Assembly: GCA_037974665.1 (NCBI GenBank) | Contig: CM075777.1 | Span: forward strand, 14,097,001-14,161,000 | DNA length: 64,000 bases | Origin: Ehretia macrophylla | Taxonomy: Eukaryota; Streptophyta; Magnoliopsida; Boraginales; Ehretiaceae | Reading direction: 5' to 3' | Shown here: positions 1-11,958 of the stretch, one piece after another | How the letters are laid out: each line of letters begins with the position of its first letter | Numbering within the stretch: position 1 is the first letter of the stretch | Notes under the pieces: model-generated | The model's database searches: none | Told to the model about the DNA's origin: nothing | Seen by the model: the letters and a program-made list of their open reading frames with translations, nothing else | Translations under genes and position numbers: made by a program

Positions 1-53
1 GAAAAGGCTGGTTAACAAGATAGCAGAGATATCAACAAACAGAGAAGGCTCAC

Positions 54-3000
54 ATTTTGGCTTCCTCCAAGCTTCGAACAAAATTGGACCTTTTACATTT
101 CTGATGGAAGGAAGAAAGAAGTCCTCTAAGAAACGGAATAACTTGTTTTGTCTTAACCCTGAATATCAGACCATCATATGATAGCATTAGACAACAAATA
201 TGGTAAAACGATCACTATATTGAACTACAAGCAGTATTAAGCATGTTTATTATGATCTTCATTTCTCAAAAAACAATGTTTATTATGATCTTAAATAGAA
301 TAAAGAAATGTCATTAATTTTCCCTAGGTACTTTACCAACCACACACCTAGCAAAATCATGGGTGCCAAAAAATTGTACTAGAACTGATTTTCCTCCTGA
401 AGCTTTGTTTAAACCCTTGCGTTGACCAACAAGAGAATCATCCAAAACAATCGCGGGCCACATAGCATGACCTGCATCAGTAAATCGAAATGAGATTGTT
501 GAAAAAAGCAAAACAACATAACAGGAGGAAAGAATAAAATGACATTCAAAACAGGGAGTAGACATGCCACAAACAAAATGCCAATGTCTGGAATCACAGG
601 GATATAACAAAAGAAGATGCTGAAAGTAAACATGCACTCCAAAAGAGGGAGTAGCTTTCTACGTAATATCTAAATTGTAAAAATCAAATCCCAATAGTAG
701 ATGCATAACTTGATCTCCCTGTAAGAGCTGCACTTCTTTATTGCTTACTCACCTAAAAGGGGAACTGATGCTGGTTCTCCGATGATTTAATCTGAATAAT
801 GGTTAACATAGTAGATCCCCAGAGAAAACCAGCTATGATTAGCCACAAACAAATGCAAATGGAAAGTCATATCCATTACCCATACAACAGAACCTTTTCC
901 TTTACAAAACCCCAAATTCCTGTTCCCTAGAAATGGAACCCACAACCAATTGTATGGGAAGCTGCCCATTAAACCACTTGGGCTTCATCCAATCCTAGTT
1001 TAATTGTGATTTTCCAGTCTAAGAAAAAAGTTCTGCAGGCGTGTCACTTCTACTTTCTACATTTTTTATGTTCCACCTACTAACAATTATGGTAATCGAT
1101 GCCACTGTGCGCCAAGAGATGCACCCATCAAGTGGGAATGTATAAGCATCTTCCCCAAGTGATGTAATCTAAAACTTAAATTGAAAAAAGCGTGAGATCT
1201 CGAATCAGCCTCATTAGTCCCAAATATGAAATACGAGTTAATCCCCCTATTTCCTTAACAATATGTTTCAACCAAGTGATAAAATACAGTCTCAACGTAG
1301 GTCCATAAACCCCATAAACCAAATCAAGGTCATTACCAAGTAGATGCAAGGACTACCTTGCGATAACATGGCATCACAAACTCTTTAATTGCCATTACCA
1401 CAACATTTGCAGCCCCTCACAACAAAAGCCAGCAAGGCAAAGAAAGATTATGGCTTTACCAGCATAAGCTAATTATTATATCTTTATGGAGGAATAACTC
1501 TGCCACTTTCCATAAGTCTACCAAGCAATATTAACCTTTTCTTGAAAGGAACCCACCGGAAGTCTAGCCATAATCAAGAAACCACAGGAATGGCAAGTAT
1601 TCTACCGAAATAAGCCTATCATATGCCAGAAAAGCATCAAATCCATCTATGGTCTAATACATGTCTCCTCTCATTAATTACATACATTACATGCAGAAAC
1701 AACATTAGTAACAGTCATTTACTGCTTCAGTACAATATACACACTACGAACAACACAACAGATAATCTCATAATTCTATTTAAAACATGATCACAACATA
1801 AATACCAGTAAGTTTTGCCCATATAATATCCCCAGGCTCAAACTCTTGACTATCATCCAAGCTAGCAGCCAATACCACCAGCTCATTAACATCAAGTCCA
1901 TCAGCATCCGAACTTCTATCGCTGCAACTCAATTTCAAACATTGCATCTCTTCCGGTGAGATGTAAAATTTGACTCGTTCATTCTCTAAAATGAGATGCT
2001 CCTCATCACCATCCTCGTACTCCACCTACATTATACTCAATGCATTACCAACTGCTCGTGTCTCAAATGTCAGCATATACACATATATGTATGTCTTCAT
2101 ATAAAATGTACACTACAACACATCAGTGATTAAATAAGTTACAATGCATACAGAAATATATGAAATACATATACGTGTGTTTGTGTAGTGGAAATTAACA
2201 ATTCTTCTTGCAGGCACACAAATATGAACATGAAGACAATGAAAAAAGCAAGTACTTGATGCCGTCCAGACTCAGAATTGTAGTCAATAACACGACCAGA
2301 ATACCAATCTGCATCCAACGGCCAATACACCTGTTCATGGATCACAAACATTCTCAAATTACAATGCCACAAAATATATACAAATGCAGACACATACATG
2401 ACCCCATTTTGATAAACATCTTTACCTTGCATTGTAGTCCAATAAATTTTCTGGGATCAACCCCATCAAATCTCAACCTACATTCAGCAAAAACACAAAA
2501 ATTCACCCAATATTATCATAAAAACATTAATTACCACAAAATCCAAAAATAAAATAAAAAATGAAATGCATACCAAACCCATTGTTTAGTACGGAGAGAC
2601 CCTGAATTCTTCTGTTGCATTTGATTCTCCACACCATCACTACTTTTCCGCTTCCTATAATTAATTTTACTATCAGAATTTTCACATTGGTTGCTACTTT
2701 TAATATAGTTGTTCCGGTTTTCTCTTAGACGAGACCCATTCAAATCCTTCAGTGTATCCGAACTAACCCCTAAATTCACCAGCTCGTAATTGCCCATCTT
2801 CTTCTTCTTCTTCTTCTTCTTATTCTTCTTATTCTTCTTATTTCCTTCTCCTTCTAACTCTTCATCTTTTTCTTTGCCCTCAGAATTATCGGAATTTCCA
2901 TCGAATGCCATCCTCCTCTTCTTCTTCTTCTTCTCTTTTCCGATTGGTTTACCATCCTCTACCTCTTCTTCTTCAAATACTTCCTCTTCTTCGCCCTCGG

Positions 3001-3661
3001 ACTTCTCCGAAATTGCAATTCTACCCCTTTTCCTCTTCTCCTTTTTCTTTCTTAAAATTACATTACAATCCTCTATCTCTTCTTCACATTTTTCATGTAC
3101 TTTACCGTCAGATTTCAACGAATTTACAATTTTACCCTTCTTCCTCTTCTCCTTCTTTTTCTTCCTATTTACAATTAACTTATTTTCAATTTCTGCTACC
3201 TCAACTTCTTCTTCTTTCACCTCAAAACTCTCCGAATTTAAAGAATTCAACCGCGCAATCAACATATCGAAAAAAGACGGCTTTCTCTTACGGCGGCGAG
3301 TGTACACTTGCGTAACAGGCGGTGACATTGCCGAAGACAACTGCTGTCGCAGAGGCGGCAGCGCCAAAGACAACGAATGATTACTGTTAGTATTATTATT
3401 ATTCGGTTTCGAATGATCGGGGCCGTTGAAATGACTGACCATTTGGTGATGCTTACGGTTAGGGGGCTTAACCTTTTTCGATCCCGCAACGGTGACGCAC
3501 GGCGACGTGGCGGAGTACACCTCGCATAACGGAACGTACCGTAACGGCGTCTCGCCCCGTTCCGAGTCGACGTTGGCGTCCTCTTCGACTTCGCATTCGA
3601 CGACTTCGACGTCGTCGTCTTCCGGTGATTTGTTCATTGAATTAGTCGATGGAAATGCCAT
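54..3661 (-). CDS. ATX1/ATX2-like: Trithorax-type histone H3K4 methyltransferase, ATX1/ATX2-like, 5' part (six exons, 3' end outside window)
   Basis: Proposed exons, in transcript order: 3661-2574, 2477-2426, 2330-2256, 2025-1806, 471-348, 158-54; all introns are GT-AG and the frame is kept, giving 554 whole codons. Start is the first ATG of the long first exon. Seen: an acidic N terminus, RYVPLCEVYS near residue 41, a basic VYTRRRKRKP block near 119, a Lys/Glu repeat region at about 166-288, then FDGVDPRKFIGLQCK and YWPLDADWYSG (Tudor-like block conserved in ATX proteins) and a PWWP domain from about residue 467 (EPGDIIWAKLTGHAMWPA to FFGTHDFAR). Exon 6 ends in SLEEAKM. Known for the family: nuclear chromatin protein that methylates histone H3 lysine 4 through a C-terminal SET domain, with FYRN/FYRC and PHD modules downstream; those lie beyond the window edge. 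ATX1 versus ATX2 cannot be decided, but the neighbour at the other end favours the ATX1 locus. Confidence 0.9.
2797..3163 (-). repeat. Lys/Glu-coding repeat block within ATX exon 1, including a CTT microsatellite
   Basis: The coding strand repeats a module of a basic run (KKKxKRK), a short hydrophobic linker, SDG/SEG and then an acidic run, about 40 residues each and roughly four times over (residues 166-288). The 3' end is an uninterrupted CTT tract on the plus strand (about 2797-2844) coding for Lys with two Asn interruptions. The frame stays open throughout. The basic runs could act as nuclear or nucleolar targeting signals (inference). Confidence 0.75.
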
Positions 3662-4950
3662 CAGAGATTGAATTGGGAATCGAATTCGATTACGTACTCT
3701 CTATGTTTCAATGGAATTGGAACGAATTGAAGATTGGATAATTTGGGAGTAAATTAGGGTTTTGAGGGAAGGGCGGGACAAGGGAGATTTTGGAGGGAGG
3801 TTTTTGGGGGTAATGGGAAAAATTGGTTTCCCGCCGGGAGGGGAGGGAGAGAGAAATTGAGAATACCGAGTGAGCTTGTTAGGGAGTTAATTTTAATGGG
3901 GAAAGTCATGCTCCACTCCGTTTTTATTTTGCTTTTCTTTTTTCTTTTTTTCTTTGAGTGAATTTCGTATTTTGGTGGCGAATGTAAGTTCTGCCGTCAC
4001 CAATTTTATTTGTTGACGTTTGCGGTTCACTGTTACGTTATGTATTATGTAAATGACGGATAATATGGGTAATAGATTTTCATGAATGATGTTAGTTGAA
4101 GGGATTTTAAAGCGGGAATAAGTTTTATTATCATATTGAAGTTCATTGTTCGTTCTCAAGTTTTTTATATTAATGACAAAGATCAACGAGTAATAGATGT
4201 TTATGAGTGATGTAAGTTAAAATAATTACAAGGTGATTCATAATTCGAGCAATAATAATCGTTGTTGAATTTACTTATTGTTGACGTTCACTGTTGGTGG
4301 TACCAAGGCAACAGAGAGATCTCCCTTAAGTGTTCTTGGCTAATAGGAGTAAAAAGACAATTGATGAAATTTACTATCGTCACTCGTATGGGTTGAGTTT
4401 TGTCATTTGTTGTTACTTTGTGTCCCGCAAAAAACAGTGAAGATTAATAAATAACTAATTTCCGTGTGTGAAGTCCTTTGACATATAATTAAAAGGATTT
4501 CAAAAAGTAAATTAGTTACAAGATTGATAATAGTTATGTAAAAAAATTGAAACCTTTTTAAATAATGTTTGTCCTTTAAATCTATTATACTTACAAGGTC
4601 AACAAACAATTAGGACTTTTTCTCTCATCCATTTTCTCTCTAGGTCTAAACTATACTATTTAAGGTGATATTATATCTTTTACAGGTCCTCATATATTAT
4701 TTAATACATGTACGAATTACTCCGTAATATTATTACCAACAAGAAATCGAAGGTAACTTTGCATATATTATTAAGTATTTGATGAAAAGGTGTTACCAAT
4801 AAAGTAGTGAAATAACAATGTGCTCCTGATGCTGCTAATTAATTTTTCAGAAAACACGTAATTTCACAATCTATTCCTAGATATCACAATGAATGCGTCA
4901 AAGCTGTATTTATATATGAATCATTACAAAGTGAAATAATTTTGGACCTT
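3662..4950. other. Upstream region of the ATX-like gene; no gene seen
   Basis: This contains the presumed 5' UTR and promoter of the minus-strand ATX gene. A purine-rich GGGAGGGAGAGAG segment lies near 3835-3855. A loosely duplicated stretch containing GTAATAGATnTTxATGAxTGATG occurs at about 4068-4107 and 4187-4225, suggesting an old tandem duplication. I found no coherent coding exon or convincing TATA box. The rest is AT-rich. Confidence 0.5.
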
Positions 4951-5201
4951 TTATTTTTATTTTTTGATTACGCGGGAATCAAGTTGGCAGAGCCCGCTAT
5001 CGAAGATCGACAGAGCCCGACCACCTTCTGGTAAGTCGTCAAGTATAGCAATACATCTCAATACATGCACCAGTTCAGTCAAAAGTACCCAGAGCAGGTT
5101 GCATGAATCGAATTCGGAACACTGCATTCGACACTCGTTCATTACCGTTGGATTGTCCCTTGAGGACAACCTTATCTATGAAGGATTTGATCACAAGACT
5201 A
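4951..5201. other. Unassigned intergenic segment between the ATX upstream region and the first retrotransposon
   Basis: It is open in two opposing frames over about 200 bases, but neither translation resembles a family I know. It is less AT-rich than its surroundings and could be a degraded transposon edge. No function is assigned. Confidence 0.3.
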
Positions 5202-5371
5202 ATGGCATTATATATCGCAACCAGCAATTCTTTTAGCTGAAAATATTACAAAGTGCTCTATAATGGGTGTGACAACAACTACAGTAATGACATTATCTAT
5301 CAAAACCAACAACTATTTTAGCTAAAAATATTATAAAGTGCTCTATAATGGGCATGACAACAACTACTAAC
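5202..5371. repeat. Imperfect tandem duplication, about 85 bp x 2
   Basis: Two adjacent copies share the order ATGxCATTAT, TTTTAGCTxAAAATATTA, AAGTGCTCTATAATGGG and TGACAACAACTAC, starting at 5202 and 5287. About one base in ten differs. Confidence 0.75.
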
Positions 5372-5437
5372 GAACGTTGTTCATGTTAAGGCTCATCATT
5401 TGACGTCACGTAGTGTGTAATAGCGATAGTAAAGTAG

Positions 5438-7491
5438 TTGGTCCGAGAGGATGGGAGGACCCAAAGGCCAATATACTATGTCAGTAAGGTGTTCCAAGGA
5501 GAGGAAACAAGGTACCCACCAATCGAAAAGGTCACTCTGGCCCTGATAACAGCCTCGAGAAAACTGAAGCATTACTTCGATGCATATACGATCCGTGCAA
5601 TGATAAACCTACCCTTTAGGCAGGTCATGCATCGACCAGAAATATCAGAAGGTTGCTGAAATGGGCGGTGGAGTTGATTCAGTCCGACATCGAATACCAT
5701 CCAATGACGGCAATTAAGGCGCAAACACTCACGGACTTCATAGTCCAGTGCACTGGAAGAGTCTATGAAGAGGCAGACCCAACCTGGCAAATACAGGTTG
5801 TCGGATCTTCCAGCAGGCAAGGAAGTAGAGCCGGAGAGGTGTTCACAAATCCAAAAAGGGATGAGATGTTGTATTCCCTAAAGTTTGGTTTCCCCGCCTC
5901 AAACAATGGAGCAGAATACGAGGCGTTAGTGGCTGGGCTAAAAATTGTGACTCCACTTGGAGCTCGAGTTGTAGAAGTGAAAATAGATTCACAGCTGGTT
6001 GAGCACCAAGTCCTCAGGGAGTACGAGGCCAAGAAGTCCACCATGGCGGCATACCTATCTCAAGTAAAGGACCTCATTTCAGGACTCAACCGCTTCAGCA
6101 TATCCCAAGTCCTATGCAGAGAGAATAAGAAAGTAAATGCGTTTTCTAGACTTGCACTGAACACTGCCGAAGGAGCAATAGTTCAGCTTGAGGAGGTCGA
6201 GAAGCCCAGTATCTCGATTAAAGGTAAGCAAATAGCAGTGATCTACAAAGAGGACTTTTGGACCCGACCCATCTTCAAGTACCACAAAGAATGAACGTTC
6301 CCCAAGAGCAAAAAAGAAGCTAGAAAAATTGAACATCAAGCTTCCCAATTCACACTTATTGGAGATCAACTGTACAAAAGGTCCTTCACCTGGCCACTAC
6401 TCAAATGTGTGGACAAGGAATAAGGCATATATGTACTTCGGGAAGTTCACGAAGGCATATGTGGAAATCACCTCGGACATAAAGCTTTAGCTCGGCAATT
6501 ATTGAGGCAAGGTTACTACTGGCCCACTATCCATGAGGATTCACGAGACTTTGTGCGACGATGTGACAAGTGCCAAAGGTTCTAAAAAATCACAAGGCTG
6601 CCAGCAACCGACCTCACTTGCATTACAAGTCCATGGTCGTTCGCTCAATAGGGGCTTGATATCATAGGCAAACTACCAGTCAACGTCAGTCAAAATAAAT
6701 ATATCTCCGTGGCAGTCGACTACTTCACCAAATGGGTAGAAGCTGAGCCGACCTCGACCATAACAGACAGGGCGACTTGGAAATTCCTATGGAAATTAGT
6801 TGTCTGTAGGTTCGGGATCCCACGAGCTGTAATCACTGACCACGACACTCAGTTCGACTATACTTACTTCAAAAAGCACTGTTAGGACCTAGGCATATCA
6901 TTAAGATTTGCATCAGTAGTTCATCCCCAAACAAATGGCCAAGTAGAAGTCATTAACTAAGCTATTTTGCAAGGATTGAGAAATAAACTGGATGACGCCA
7001 AGGGCCTTTGGGCCGAGCTGCTCCCTGAGGTATTGTGGTTGATGAAGACGACCCCAAGCTTCGCAACAAGAGAGACTAATTTATGCCTCACATTTGGGAC
7101 AGAGGCGGTGCTACTAGTGGAAGTAGGCTCACTGACCCTTAGGACCCTGAGCTTTGATGAGCAGACAAATAATCTGGTCCTGAGGGAAGACCTCAACCTA
7201 GCAAAAGAGTTTCGACAAAAGGCACAGATCAGAATGATAAAGAGCAAAAGGGCCACAGAACGAAGCTACACTAAACTTGTTTGCCCTCGTCGTCTACAAA
7301 AATAGGACTTAGTCTTTAGAAAGGCAAGCTTCCGACCTGACCCTACCTAGGAAAAACTTGGGCCACGTTAGGAAGACCCTTACAAAGTTGAGGAAGAATT
7401 GATGCCAGGAACTTACAAGTTAGCAGAAATCGAGGGGAAAGTGCTTAAAAATGCTTGGCATGTCAAGCATCTTAAGAAATATTTTGTATAA
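5438..7491 (+). pseudogene. Ty3/gypsy pol remnant: RT end, RNase H, second RNase H, integrase (Tat lineage)
   Basis: It begins within the RT connection/RNase H boundary (PIYYVSKVFQGEETRYPPIE), continues after a frameshift near 5650 with LLKWAVELIQSDIEY-like sequence, and then an RNase H-like domain (FPASNNGAEYEALVAGL, then IDSQLV). The integrase part has the zinc-finger region (LLRQGYYWPT, CDKCQRF near 6570), a core with DYFTKWVEAEP (about 6720), VITDHDTQFD (about 6830) and VHPQTNGQVEV (about 6920), and ends at a TAA at 7489-7491. Stops interrupt it near 6421, 6583, 6883, 6957 and 7303. The gypsy identity is clear; it cannot make an intact polyprotein. Confidence 0.88.
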
Positions 7492-8058
7492 GCTTGATTT
7501 AAATCATCAATGAAATACAATGCTCTTTCCCATTTGCAAAGTCTGTATGAAGTTTTTGTTTCCACAAATGCACCTCTAGGTCAGTATGAACTAAGAGAGT
7601 AGCAGGTTAAAACAAGCAGGTTACAAGTCACTTAGACAAGACTTGAGGTCGAAGGCCTTAAGAACTCGACTTCCCTAAATCGCTAAGGAGCTTCTAAGTT
7701 AAACAAGCCAATAAGCGATAAAGGTTGAGAAAAGCCTAAAAGCAACTGGTAGTTGCGCAAAAGTGATCACAAAAATAAAGGCCAATGACTAGCCTCAACA
7801 ATCATGCATGAAAAAATAAAACATACGTACAAGAAAGACCTCAATGAGGCATGAGAAATCACAAGTCTTGTTAAGGCAAAGATTTCCATACAGGAAGTCC
7901 TAAAAAAGGCATAAGAAATGGCAAGTTCTGATGGATAAAGATTTCTTAAAAATCAAAAAGTTAACTTTTATAAAATAGAGTTGGCAATTACAAAAATAGG
8001 TCCATAAACGACCCCAAGAAGTTACATCAAAAGCAAAAAAAAAAGGCCGCAAGCTACC
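7492..8058. other. Spacer between pol and antisense accessory gene of element 1
   Basis: It is non-coding as far as I can see. A short imperfect tandem repeat (about 60 bp x 2, sharing GGCATxAGAAAT, CAAGT and AAAGATTTC) lies at about 7836-7955. The 3' end of the minus-strand accessory gene adjoins at 8059, so this stretch would hold the convergent transcript ends of pol and the accessory gene. Confidence 0.5.
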
Positions 8059-10341
8059 CTAACTAACATCTACAAAGCCCTCATCACCATCTTCTGATTC
8101 AGAGTAAGACTCACGAGTGAGCCAGAAAAAGTCAATGTTGACACCTTGAGCCTTGGCAAGCTTTTTAGCTCGAGCTTGAGCTATCTCCCTAGCCTCGGCA
8201 GCACCTCGAGCTCTTGCCTTTGCATAATCGTCCTTAAAATGCTGGCGAAGCCGAGGACTCTTCTTGTATGCTTCAACGGCCTCTTGAGCTCGGGCAAGTG
8301 CATTCGCTAGTATTGTACTCAGAACTATGGTTATCACATCCATAGACTATATAGTAGCAGCCTGCCTAGCCTCAACATTCTTCATAATGGCGTCCAGTTT
8401 TTCCAGCTCAGTCTTGATGGCTGTGATTTTAGATCCATGCTGCTCCTTCAGGCCCGCAATCTCCTTTTTCCTTGGCCTTCTTGTACTCAGCATAGCTCCG
8501 AATGTGAGCCTTCTTCTCATGATATCGCTCAGCAAGGTCATCAAAGATCTCTGAGGCCTTTACAACATAGCAAATGACATCATAGAATGTTTGAGTTTCC
8601 TGGCAAAAGGAAATGAAAGAGGTCAGGAAAGTAGAAAGGTAGAAACTGAGGGATCAAAGGAAGATAGTAAAAGTTTACCTGCTGAAAGCAGTATGTGGTA
8701 GTATACCTCAGGGTGGAAGAGTTGACCAACTTAGAGGACTCTTTCAAGATCCGCTCAAAATTAGGATCTCTCATAAAAGCAAGATCAGGACCCACTTCAA
8801 CTCGAATCCCAAGACTAGGTCAGGAAGATAAATGACATTCCTCGTCAGGTGAAGGCACACCCTGTTGTCTTTCGGGAACGACAATCTCTTCTGGAACCTT
8901 TAAAGGTGTGGGCCCTCTTGTTTCGTTGATGACATATGGGGGAGGTGTGACGCCCTGACTTATAACTGGGAACACGTCCCCGACCTCATATTCTTCTACA
9001 TCCGATTCAATCTTTTGCCTCTTTGAAGGCTCAACATGCATTTTTCCTTTGCGCTTGGCCTTGGCCTTCCTGCGAACTTCTTTCTCAGCAAGGATTTAGG
9101 CCTAGGTTTTATCGGCTAAGTCCATTCCCGAGAATAAAAACATGGGTTAGTCCAAAGAATTGCAGAAATAATAAAAACAAAGCAAAAACTCCAAGGTACT
9201 CAACCTCCCTATTGTTAGCATCAGTAGCTGGCGGAAGGTCCAAAGTGCCTGTTCCATTTTGCGGAACAACTCAAGAAGGGCTCGAACCACTCACCTTAGC
9301 TTGAGGGGCATTAGCTCAAGGCGCTTGAGAGCGATTGCCATAAAGACCCGAGCCAATGACACTGTCAAGCTTAAGGTAAGTCGTGTCGTTAGGCCTACAA
9401 CCCTCAAAGGCCATGGATGTTCTCTCTTCCTCGGGAGTTAATACCCCAACCATAGGGTAGAGAGATTTAAGAAGACGCCACACCGACCTCACACCCCACT
9501 CCTCACTCAATTTAATAAAGAAATATTTGGTGCGCCACCCTTTGTTAGACGAATGGCACATCTTAAAGAGGTTTTTTATTAGGTCGAGCGCATAAATAAT
9601 ATCAGCCCGCTCCTTCATAAACCTTTAATTGGTAAAAATAGAAAAAAAGATTGGGAGTGGGCTCGAAACCTAACTTCTTGATGTGCATATAAAATGCAAC
9701 CATCATTCGCCAACTATTTGGGATCACTTGACCCGGAATGAGTTCGACTATGTTCAGAATGGCTCTAATGAAAGGAGGAATGGGAAGAGAAAGAAACTTA
9801 AAGATGTAGATGTAAAAGGTCACATCTCCCCAACCTGGCTTGCAAGCCTTCTCCTCTGCGTCAAGGACACGGACAGTAAACTTAGGAGGGAGACCCCTTT
9901 GTCACTTAGTCTCGGCCTGAGCTCGTAGGTGGCATCGTAATATCGTCGCAAAGCGGCAAAACATATCTCACCAGGCACAACAGACTCAGACCCATTAGAC
10001 CTTCTAGCGGGAACAGGGCTCGATGATGCAGCAATAGGGTCACTTGAGGTCCCCGCCGCCTCTACGGGTGGATTAAAATCACCTACAGGAAAGAGTTCGA
10101 CAAGTACTATCCTAAAAGAATAGGGGTCAGGGACATCGCTACCTGGGGGCACGACACTAAACGGAGTAGCCACCACTGGCATAAGCCTAGGAGAGACTCT
10201 CGTAAGATTTCTCACGACAAGCTTCACGGGATTTCTCTCAACGAACATCTCGGAACTAGAGAAATACCCATCACTTTCACCATTCCCCCCACCATAAGAA
10301 TGAGTGGATTGATTATGAGAGTCAAAGTTACTACTACCCAT
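8059..10341 (-). pseudogene. Antisense accessory gene of the Tat-lineage element (putative gypsy-type transposon protein), decayed
   Basis: It is read on the minus strand from ATG 10341. The N-terminal region is Ser/Pro-rich. A core domain follows at about 9840-9600, with LPIPPFIRAILNIV, PNSWRMMVAFY and FYFYQLK, the pattern of the plant 'putative gypsy type transposon' family; then WGVRSVWR. The C-terminal part is Ala/Lys/Glu-rich and probably coiled-coil. A likely GT-AG intron lies around 8680-8601. A run of four C on the plus strand near 9894 marks a one-base frameshift: the upstream frame stops at 9820 while the conserved frame continues through KACKPGWGDVTF. More breaks occur downstream. 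The function of this family is unknown; its position opposite to pol is typical for Tat-lineage elements. It is the counterpart of the accessory gene in element 2. Confidence 0.75.
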
Positions 10342-10569
10342 TTCGAAGGAAAAAAGAAAATGGAGAAGAAAAGAAAAGTGGGAGCAGAGATGACGTACCT
10401 AGAAGGCAAAAAACCTTAGGAAAAGAGGAATACTTGAGACTCCAACGGCTGCCTAAGGATCAAAAAAAAGAAAAAGCCCACGAGGAAAGAATGGAGAACC
10501 TTTTTAAAGAAAGAAAGTAGAGAGAAGATGCTTGGTTAAAAGTGATTTAAAAATGAGCCCAAAAGAGCA

Positions 10570-10578
10570 CTATTTATA
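10570..10578 (-). promoter_or_regulatory. Candidate TATA box of the antisense accessory gene, element 1
   Basis: TATAAATAG on the minus strand, about 230 bases upstream of the proposed ATG at 10341. It would give an RNA antisense to the retrotransposon. Element 2 has a comparable TATAAA upstream of its antisense gene. Confidence 0.5.
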
Positions 10579-10778
10579 ACCAAAGGAGCGGGAAAATAAA
10601 AAGTCACCTCGGTCACCAAGGGTTACCACGTCTCTCAAAAGTCGTGTAACTAACGCACTAATCAAAGAACGACACGTGGCAGAGAATTTAATGATCTGTC
10701 AGGAGACGAGGTCGGGTATGGTTTACAAACAACTATTCCTCGACCAATCTTCGTTTGATCAATAAATCGAGGAGCAGT

Positions 10779-11320
10779 TGATAAGGGAATAAATACTAAC
10801 CTCAAGCTAAAAGACCAACATGCCCACCAACCTGTGCTAAATTAAGAGGGCAGGTCGGGTCTCCCATGCGGAGCTCGACCTCCAAACCTCGACCCGAAGA
10901 CATCCCATGAGACTCAACCCGATGCTGTCCCAAATTACATATCGACCCGACAATATCCCGCTGAGGTCAAGATATTCTAACAGAATAACAAAAAGAATGC
11001 CAACTCATCCCAAAAATCCTAGAGGTGCTAGATTCTTTCATATCCCAAAGGCATGAAATGACGAACACATCCTTCAGGGAAGATACCTAATTCATTATAG
11101 TAAAATTATATACATTTCTCCTTCTTCGTAAAGCACCCTACTAACTTAGGCATTGGAGTGCTTACGCAGGGTACCACCCCTACAGTTCTTTCTTATCTTG
11201 CAGGTTTTGGAAGTTATCCCCGGGCCACTTTCTAAACCCAATTTCTTACCTTAACATTAGTAAATGTTCAAGTAAGGTTGACACCAAATAAATAATAATA
11301 ATAAAATAATTGTTCCAACA
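10779..11320 (+). repeat. Probable 3' LTR of gypsy element 1
   Basis: It begins TGATAAGGG after a purine-rich stretch (AATCGAGGAGCAG) and ends TTGTTCCAACA, a terminus common for Tat-lineage LTRs. No 5' LTR is present to confirm the limits. Element 2 starts only seven bases further on. Confidence 0.5.
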
Positions 11321-11327
11321 CTATAAT

Positions 11328-11760
11328 TGTTAAGGTAAAACTTTGACTACCCCAAGCTGCTTATTGGGCTGGACCTGAACTTGCAAAACAAATGAACCAA
11401 GGGGGGTGCCCACAGTGCCCACTCCGATGCTCAAGTCAGTTAACGGTAGAAATAAGCTCATAAGCAGTAGGTGAAGGATGTTTTTTTTGTATACCTCGTG
11501 CTATTGGATTGCTTCATATTTATACCCGTGGCCGGGTAGTTTCCCAGATGAGGGAGAACTCTTCAAGATCTGGATTTCTGAGAGTCCTCATTTGCTAAGT
11601 AATTCACCCCGATCATCTTTCCTACGAGTCCCTTCCTATCCGGACTTCTCAAGCTTATCCTTATCACCACAACTTCCCTGTGCGCGTGTCCGCCTCATTA
11701 TCTCGACAGATCCGGGGCTCAGAGAATGCCGGGGCTGTTCTTTATTGAAGAAACTCTTCA
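11328..11760 (-). repeat. 3' LTR of gypsy element 2 (left copy)
   Basis: It matches the copy at 37632 almost base for base for about 410 bases, from TGTTAAGGTAAAAC to the TTCTTTATTGA region, then the two diverge. The inner limit at 11760 (CTCTTCA) is approximate. Confidence 0.8.
11515..11524 (-). promoter_or_regulatory. TATA box in LTR of element 2
   Basis: TATAAATATG on the minus strand, in the transcription direction of element 2. The same motif is kept in the right LTR at about 37810-37819. It is the likely retrotransposon promoter. Confidence 0.55.
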
Positions 11761-11952
11761 AGGTCGGGGGATTGTTATACTAGTGGGGCTCTTCATCTTC
11801 CTCAACGGTTACTAGCCGTTACAACCGCCATCTGTACACGCCTTTCCAACTCAAATATTTTCCCACAGGCATGTCTCTCGCAACTCACACCTCCACTTCC
11901 CACGATCCTACGTGGGTCGCCTTACCAGCATGTGAGGCCCTGTGGGGTCTTT

Positions 11953-11958
11953 TATAAA
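11953..11958 (+). promoter_or_regulatory. Candidate TATA box of the antisense accessory gene, element 2
   Basis: TATAAA on the plus strand, just inside the 3' LTR of the minus-oriented element and about 195 bases before the in-frame ATG at 12147. It points in the direction of the accessory gene and against the retrotransposon. Confidence 0.5.

Larger units (their letters stand above)
5430..11320 (+). mobile_element. Degenerate Ty3/gypsy LTR retrotransposon, Tat lineage, 5'-truncated (element 1)
   Basis: The plus strand carries the 3' half of a pol gene (end of RT, RNase H, an additional RNase H, integrase) followed by an accessory gene on the opposite strand and then a probable 3' LTR. The extra RNase H and the antisense gene between pol and the 3' LTR are features of the Tat lineage (Tat/Ogre/Retand/Grande relatives). 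The 5' LTR, gag, protease and most of RT are missing; the left junction near 5430 is abrupt. Many stops and frameshifts show it is dead. Confidence 0.85.

Noticed and set aside
2790-3380. Long plus-strand open frames rich in Phe/Ser/Leu opposite ATX exon 1
   Set aside because: Complement of the Lys/Glu-repeat coding sequence; low-complexity by-product of the CTT/TTC tract.
4957-5236. Overlapping 70-90 residue open frames on both strands
   Set aside because: No motif, no splice or regulatory context, and both strands open equally; not supported as a gene.
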